From: Coriobacteriales bacterium
GTDB lineage: Bacteria; Actinomycetota; Coriobacteriia; Coriobacteriales; UBA8131
Length of the DNA stretch: 10,302 bases
Assembly (NCBI GenBank): GCA_031268525.1
Contig: JAIRXA010000102.1
Coordinates: 1 to 10,302, forward strand
Direction of reading: 5' to 3'
Numbering within the stretch: the first letter of the stretch is position 1; each line of letters opens with the position of its first letter. Shown one piece after another: positions 7,113 through 10,302 of the stretch. Below the pieces are notes generated by a model that had not been told where the DNA came from, did no database searches, and saw only the letters and a program-made list of their open reading frames with translations. The translations under genes were made by a program, and so were the position numbers.

Positions 7113-7129
7113 GATCTTCCTCCTTTGTT
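7088..7129 (-). repeat. Perfect 21-bp duplication of ribosome-binding site plus start codon
   Basis: Units 7088-7108 and 7109-7129 are identical over 21 bp. On the minus strand each contains AAAGGAGGAAGATCATG, a near-ideal Shine-Dalgarno sequence followed by an ATG. The starts are 7112 and 7091, in the same frame seven codons apart. Initiation at the upstream ATG adds MQQRRKI before MQDEYDE. The duplicated start also translates its own copy of the ribosome-binding site (QRRKI). Confidence 0.92.
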
Positions 7130-7214
7130 ACCCGGTCCATTCCTCATGGTTTCTGTGCGGGTCGCCCCCTTCTTGAAGGGCAGGAATACATAATGGAAGA
7201 CCCAAAAGGGAAGC

Positions 7215-7257
7215 ACTCTATCGAATCAATCTATTCTTCGTTGTACTCTCTATCAAA
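7215..7257 (-). promoter_or_regulatory. Candidate regulator-binding region before the flavoprotein operon
   Basis: Two copies of the element seen before the LuxR gene lie here. ACTCTATCGAA at 7215-7225 is identical to 4723-4733. At 7237-7257, TTCGTT and ATCAAA flank GTACTCTCT, closely resembling TTCGAT-TGTACTCT-ATCGAA at 4714-4733; both share TTGTACTCT. The copies are about 26 bp apart and lie 100-145 bp upstream of the ATG at 7112. The sharing suggests control of both transcripts by one factor, most simply the encoded LuxR protein. This is inference. Confidence 0.5.
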
Positions 7258-7289
7258 ATGGTAGATTTTCACCGGTCAGTGTCTCTGCC

Positions 7290-7318
7290 GTTATGATGCT
7301 CATGAAGCCTTATGACAA
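7290..7318 (-). promoter_or_regulatory. Possible sigma-70-like promoter (weak call)
   Basis: On the minus strand TTGTCA (7313-7318) and CATAAC (7290-7295) are separated by exactly 17 bp. The -35 matches consensus at 5 of 6 positions and the -10 at 4 of 6. If active, transcripts would start near 7283 and the shared element at 7215-7257 would lie downstream of the start. The call is tentative because such matches occur by chance. Confidence 0.3.
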
Positions 7319-7365
7319 ACTCAGATTTTGCCTTATCGTCGCGTTGAGAATAGTCAGTCAGCGCA

Positions 7366-7389
7366 TAAAAAGCAGGTCTATCGCCTGCT
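7366..7389 (-). terminator. Intrinsic terminator of the dprA-trmFO-xerC operon
   Basis: On the minus strand AGCAGG, a 7-base loop CGATAGA, and CCTGCT form a 6-bp stem that runs directly into a U-rich tail (the last stem T plus TTTTA). It begins about 29 bases after the xerC stop codon, the right place and orientation to end that operon. Confidence 0.8.
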
Positions 7390-7417
7390 CCCATCGTTTG
7401 CCGTCATTGGCAACAGG

Positions 7418-8335
7418 TCATGCCCTCGGATGGGCTTTGCGATGCGCCTCTTTGAGGTGGCCGATGGACAGGTGTGTGTATATCTGGGTTGTTGAAAGGC
7501 TGGCGTGTCCGAGAAGTTCCTGAACAGAGCGCAAATCCGCCCCTTCCGACAACAGGTCGGTGGCGAAGCTGTGGCGCATGGCGTGAGGTGATAGCGAACT
7601 GTCCAATCCAACAGCCCGTATACAGGCCTTGAAGGTCTTACGCAGCGTGTCGGCGCTCATTGCCTGACCACGTGTTGAGAGGAACAGTGCGCTGGACGCC
7701 TGCGTACTGGACGCCTGCGTACTGTTGCGCGCCAGTTCGGGACGGGCGTGTGTGAGGTAGTCCTGCAAGGTGCGCAGTGCCAGACGATGGAGGGGGATGA
7801 TGCGTTGTTTGGAGCCCTTGCCCATCACGCGTATTTGACCCTGATCGAAGTCAATGTCGCCAAGCGTCAGACCAGCCACCTCCGAGATGCGAGCCCCGCT
7901 TGCATAGAGCAGTTCGAGGAAGGCCTGATCGCGCAGTCCCGTAGGGGTCGTGGTGTCGCTGCTGGACAGCAGGTGTTGCAAATCGCTGCCGCCGAGGACT
8001 GCGGGAAGAGTCTTTGATTGTCTGGGCCCTGAGACCACGCTGAGGGGGTTGGATGCGATGTCTCCGGATTCTACAAGCCAGTCATAAAAGGAGCGTAGGG
8101 CGGAAAGGCGTCGGTTGATGGTCGTGCGTGCGTAGGATGCCTGACTGAGTTCAGCGAGAAAGTGTCGCATGGTGCGATGGTCGATGTTCTCAACGTCAAG
8201 TCCCTGACGTATCAGCCAGGCGGAGAAGCTTGCGAGATCGCCGGCATAGGCGCGAATGGTGTGGGGCGAGAGATTGCGCTCAACGCGGAGGCTTTTAAGG
8301 AAGCGGTCGATCAGGGTGTCCATCGTCTGCTGCAT
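7418..8335 (-). CDS. xerC: Tyrosine recombinase XerC/XerD-type
   Basis: A 305-residue site-specific recombinase that resolves chromosome dimers at dif. The N-terminal SAM-like/core-binding domain (residues 1-100) has NLSPHTIRAYAGDL. The catalytic domain shows the full set: R149 in ASGARISEVAGL, K173 in MGKGSKQR, H251 and R254 in SPHAMRHSFAT, H277 in LGHASLSTTQIYTH, and nucleophile Y286. Length and residue positions match the family closely. The symbol xerC is preferred over xerD because of the dprA/trmFO neighbourhood. The start is ATG 8335, four bases after the trmFO stop, suggesting translational coupling; ATG 8323 (four codons later) is an alternative, and neither has a strong ribosome-binding site. 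The open frame continues far upstream, antisense-like over trmFO, but that part is not real protein. A 5-residue duplication (STQAS twice, 206-215) lies between the catalytic hairpin region and ALFLS. Confidence 0.93.
   Translation of the reverse strand: MQQTMDTLIDRFLKSLRVERNLSPHTIRAYAGDLASFSAWLIRQGLDVENIDHRTMRHFLAELSQASYARTTINRRLSALRSFYDWLVESGDIASNPLSVVSGPRQSKTLPAVLGGSDLQHLLSSSDTTTPTGLRDQAFLELLYASGARISEVAGLTLGDIDFDQGQIRVMGKGSKQRIIPLHRLALRTLQDYLTHARPELARNSTQASSTQASSALFLSTRGQAMSADTLRKTFKACIRAVGLDSSLSPHAMRHSFATDLLSEGADLRSVQELLGHASLSTTQIYTHLSIGHLKEAHRKAHPRA
7692..7721. repeat. Perfect 15-bp in-frame duplication in xerC
   Basis: CTGGACGCCTGCGTA occurs twice in immediate succession (7692-7706 and 7707-7721) with no mismatch, followed by CTG. 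It encodes STQAS-STQAS in a loop between LTHARPELARN and ALFLS, away from the catalytic residues. Identical copies imply a recent event or ongoing slippage. Confidence 0.92.
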
Positions 8336-8339
8336 TGCT

Positions 8340-9833
8340 TCAGGGTAGCGTATACGAGGGCAGGAAGGACAGGGCAGCATTCTCTGCGCGGTAGCGTGCG
8401 ATGGCGTTTTGGGCTCGCTGGGAAAAGGCCGCGTAGCGCTCCCGTTTTCCTTTGATGGGCGGGTCGAGAGGTGCCATGATGCCATAGTTGACATGCATCG
8501 GCTGGTAGCCCTGTGTTTCGGGGTCCGTTGCGTAAAAGAGAAGGGAACCCAGAGTGCTTTCCACGGGCAGGAGTGGCGGCCGCAGACCCAAAAGCTCGGC
8601 CCAGGTCGCCAGTGCGGCATACAGTCCACTGCCGATTGCCTCGCAATAACCCTCAGTGCCGGTGATCTGTCCGGCAAAACGCAGGCTTGCTCGGGATGGC
8701 GAACGCAGGCTTGTCTGGCTGGGTGTACCCGGCGTTGGCCGTCTTGGCGAACGCAGGCTTGTCTGGTTTTGCGGACGCAGGCTTGCTTGGTCTGCCACAG
8801 GTAGACCTGTCTGCTCTGCTGTCTTGAGCGAGCGATCCTGAAGCGCCAGATCGCGCGTAAGGAGACGGGGAGCGTCAATGAAGGTATTACGATGCATGAC
8901 GCCAAAGCGACTGAACTGCACCTGTTCAAGCCCTGGGATGAGGCGGAAGACACGTTGTTGTTCGCCGAAGGTCAAGTTGGTCTGAAAGCCAACCAGATTG
9001 TAGGCGCTGCGAGCGCGGTTTTCTGCGCGCAGTTGCACGACCGCCCATGGGCGCTGACCGGTGCGTGGGTCGCGCAGGCCCACAGGTTTGAGCGCTCCAT
9101 GTCGCAGGGTGTCCAGTCCCGTACGCGCCACTTCTTCGATGGGCTGGCAGGCCGAGAAGAGCTCGTCGGTCTCAAAGGAACGCTTGACGACCATCTGCGC
9201 CGCTGTAAGCTCGGAGACGAAATGTTCGTACTGCGCGCGATCCATCGCCGCGTTGAGATAATCGGCGCCGCCCCTGTCATAGCGCGACTGGGCAAAAAGA
9301 CGCTCAAAATCCAGAGTCGTCGCCTCGACGATGGGCGCTGCCGCGTCGAAGAAAGACAGGTGTTGGCTGCCGAGCAATGTGGTCAAGGCCGCCTCGAGAC
9401 TCGGCGAGGTCAAGGGGCCGGTCGCTATGATCAGAGGGCCGTTGGAGATGCTGGTGTCATCGAGCGCGCTGATCTCCTCGCGAACGACCTCGATCAGGGG
9501 ATGTGCCGTAAGGTGCCGGGTAACTTCGGCGGCAAAGGCTTCGCGGTCGACCGCGAGGGCCCCGCCAGCCTCGACCCGCGTTTTCAGCGCGCAGGACAAC
9601 AGGAAGGAACCAAGACAGGCGAGTTCCTGCTTGAGAGTGCCTGCGGCGGTACTCGTATCCATGCTTTTCAGAGAGTTAGAACAGACCAGTTCTGCCAATG
9701 AGGCACTGCGATGGACCGCGGTCGTTTGCGAAGGGCGCATCTCGATCAGGCGCACGGCGACTCCGCGTTCGGCGAGCTGCCAGGCAGCTTCCGACCCAGC
9801 GAGTCCGCCACCTATGATCGTTACCGTTCTCAT
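8340..9833 (-). CDS. trmFO: TrmFO, folate/FAD-dependent tRNA (uracil-54-C5) methyltransferase with expanded repeat insert
   Basis: A 497-residue enzyme that makes m5U54 in the tRNA T-loop using methylenetetrahydrofolate and FADH2. The N-terminal FAD fold is VTIIGGGLAGSEAAWQLAERG (G8-G13). LAELVCSNSLKS carries C51, and ACQPIEEVARTGLDTLRHGALKPVGL carries the second conserved cysteine. Near the end are GVMHRNTFIDAP and FAGQITGTEGYCEAIGSGL. Relatives run about 435-450 residues; the excess is accounted for by residues 333-388, seven 8-residue units between LALQ and QITG where relatives have a single short stretch. The start is ATG 9833, right before the FAD motif, with AGGGAG about 11 bases upstream; the open frame to 9929 adds nothing conserved. 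It is 40 bp after dprA and 4 bp before xerC, so the three are one operon. Confidence 0.94.
   Translation of the reverse strand: MRTVTIIGGGLAGSEAAWQLAERGVAVRLIEMRPSQTTAVHRSASLAELVCSNSLKSMDTSTAAGTLKQELACLGSFLLSCALKTRVEAGGALAVDREAFAAEVTRHLTAHPLIEVVREEISALDDTSISNGPLIIATGPLTSPSLEAALTTLLGSQHLSFFDAAAPIVEATTLDFERLFAQSRYDRGGADYLNAAMDRAQYEHFVSELTAAQMVVKRSFETDELFSACQPIEEVARTGLDTLRHGALKPVGLRDPRTGQRPWAVVQLRAENRARSAYNLVGFQTNLTFGEQQRVFRLIPGLEQVQFSRFGVMHRNTFIDAPRLLTRDLALQDRSLKTAEQTGLPVADQASLRPQNQTSLRSPRRPTPGTPSQTSLRSPSRASLRFAGQITGTEGYCEAIGSGLYAALATWAELLGLRPPLLPVESTLGSLLFYATDPETQGYQPMHVNYGIMAPLDPPIKGKRERYAAFSQRAQNAIARYRAENAALSFLPSYTLP
8670..8837. repeat. Seven in-frame 24-bp tandem repeats inside trmFO
   Basis: Units of exactly 24 bp start at 8670, 8694, 8718, 8742, 8766, 8790 and 8814. 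In protein order they encode DRSLKTAE, QTGLPVAD, QASLRPQN, QTSLRSPR, RPTPGTPS, QTSLRSPS and RASLRFAG. The last unit doubles as the conserved start of FAGQITG, so the array seems to have grown from that spot. The units ending at 8717 and 8765 share an identical 18-bp stretch CGAACGCAGGCTTGTCTG, while others are diverged, showing repeated rounds of duplication. Confidence 0.92.
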
Positions 9834-9873
9834 CGGGTCGTGCTCTCCCTGTTCGTTTGGCTTGTGTATCTCA

Positions 9874-10302
9874 TCAAAAACCAGTCGGAGCGTAGCGCCC
9901 ATCCCGCAGACGCACGACAGCTCCGGCAAGCTCCAGAGAACTCAGACAGCGTATCACCTCAACCACATTCTCGCCACAGACGCCGATCAATCGTTCAGGT
10001 ATGCAGGGCTTCTGAGAAAGTATCGAGAGCAGCGGATCACGCTCAGGTGAGATCTTGTACGGCTCCTCGTATGTCTTTGTAAAGGCGTCATCCCTCTTCT
10101 CACTGTCCCTCTCACCGCCTTCGCTCTGCCGGCTGTTACCCTCCCTGCTGTCCCACTCACCGCTTTCGCTCTCCCGATGACCACCCTCCCTGCTGTCCCT
10201 CGCGCCGCCTTCGCTCTCTTGGTCGCTCGGCTCTTTCGGTTGTTCGCTTTGTCCAAATATCATGGTAAGTGCATCCTCAAAACCGGCATCGTCAACGATG
10301 GG
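9874..10302 (-). CDS. dprA: DNA processing protein DprA, C-terminal part (5' end outside window)
   Basis: The frame is open to the right edge and reads PIVDDAGFEDALTMIFG, where DprA's Rossmann-like domain gives way to its tail; the core DNA-binding domain lies outside the window. The last 55 residues, from about DPLLSILSQKPCIPERL to LELAGAVVRLRDGRYAPTGF, fit the DprA C-terminal winged-helix domain. DprA loads RecA onto single-stranded DNA during transformation. The two parts are separated by a linker of about 60 polar residues made of three 15-residue repeats rich in Glu, Ser, Gly and Arg. ATG 10263 is an internal Met, not a start, since family sequence continues upstream of it. It is the first visible gene of the dprA-trmFO-xerC operon. 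The identification relies on the short conserved ends plus gene order. Confidence 0.85.
   Translation of the reverse strand, partial: PIVDDAGFEDALTMIFGQSEQPKEPSDQESEGGARDSREGGHRESESGEWDSREGNSRQSEGGERDSEKRDDAFTKTYEEPYKISPERDPLLSILSQKPCIPERLIGVCGENVVEVIRCLSSLELAGAVVRLRDGRYAPTGF
10084..10218. repeat. Three in-frame 45-bp tandem repeats in the dprA linker
   Basis: Units at 10174-10218, 10129-10173 and 10084-10128 encode ESEGGARDSREGGHR, ESESGEWDSREGNSR and QSEGGERDSEKRDDA. At DNA level ACCCTCCCTGCTGTCCC recurs exactly 45 bp apart (10138 and 10183). The array lies wholly in the linker between the DprA core and its winged-helix domain and keeps the frame. The result is a strongly polar, probably disordered segment. 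Confidence 0.88.

Larger units (their letters stand above)
7113..7417. other. 305-bp intergenic region between xerC and the flavoprotein operon
   Basis: No convincing gene lies here. From right to left it holds the xerC terminator (7366-7389), a possible minus-strand promoter (7290-7318), the candidate regulator element (7215-7257), a small near-palindrome CCCTTC-TT-GAAGGG (about 7167-7180), and the duplicated ribosome-binding site (7109-7129). The leader of the flavoprotein mRNA would be long if transcription starts at the 7290-7318 promoter. Confidence 0.6.

Noticed and set aside
8336..8953. N-terminal extension of the xerC frame upstream of ATG 8335
   Set aside because: It overlaps trmFO in another frame, and the translated QACVR-type repeats are just the trmFO 24-bp repeats read out of frame. 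XerC length and catalytic positions fit the start at 8335.
9834..9929. Longer TrmFO start at 9929
   Set aside because: The added residues are not family-like and run into dprA; ATG 9833 immediately precedes the FAD-binding motif.

Overview
The window looks like the chromosome of a Coriobacteriia / Eggerthellaceae-type anaerobic actinobacterium. G+C is moderately high. The clearest pointer is a set of three genes typical of Eggerthella and relatives: a Tat-exported FAD reductase-like lipoprotein, a small FMN-binding lipoprotein, and a membrane-embedded LuxR regulator (about 12 hydrophobic segments plus a C-terminal HTH). This assignment is an inference from gene content; no rRNA or other phylogenetic marker is present.

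Layout. Plus strand: the 3' end of tyrS (1-366); a 160-bp gap with three tandem 32-bp hairpin-forming repeats (413-508); an amidohydrolase of the MTA/SAH deaminase group (527-1837); and mnmA (1856-3151), the tRNA U34 2-thiolase. Minus strand, read right to left: dprA (partial, from the right edge to 9874), trmFO (9833-8340) and xerC (8335-7418) form a compact operon that closes with a good intrinsic terminator at 7366-7389. Between the two housekeeping blocks lies an accessory three-gene module, also on the minus strand. It runs flavoprotein (7112-5262), FMN-binding lipoprotein (5184-4804), a stem-loop (4736-4773), then the LuxR-type regulator (4679-3180).

The module reads as a cell-surface reductase with its regulator. 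The flavinylated lipoprotein would pass electrons to the Tat-exported FAD enzyme, and the membrane LuxR protein would sense a compound and activate the operon. A shared palindrome-like element (TTCGAT-N8-ATCGAA and a close variant, both around TTGTACTCT) lies upstream of the regulator and of the flavoprotein, so it may be the regulator's site or a shared promoter element. The enzyme's substrate cannot be named; residues expected of a true fumarate reductase are not evident.

The most unusual property is pervasive short tandem duplication. In-frame repeats have expanded inside four core genes: trmFO (7 x 24 bp), the dprA linker (3 x 45 bp), mnmA (3 x 18 bp plus a low-complexity N-terminus) and xerC (2 x 15 bp perfect). 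Further tandem repeats lie in control regions: 3 x 32 bp before the deaminase, 2 x 19 bp between the flavoprotein and FMN genes, and a perfect 2 x 21 bp duplication of the flavoprotein's ribosome-binding site with its start codon. Intragenic copies are always multiples of 3 bp and fall at domain junctions or loops, while noncoding ones include 19 and 32 bp. This suggests a duplication-prone genome with selection for reading frame.
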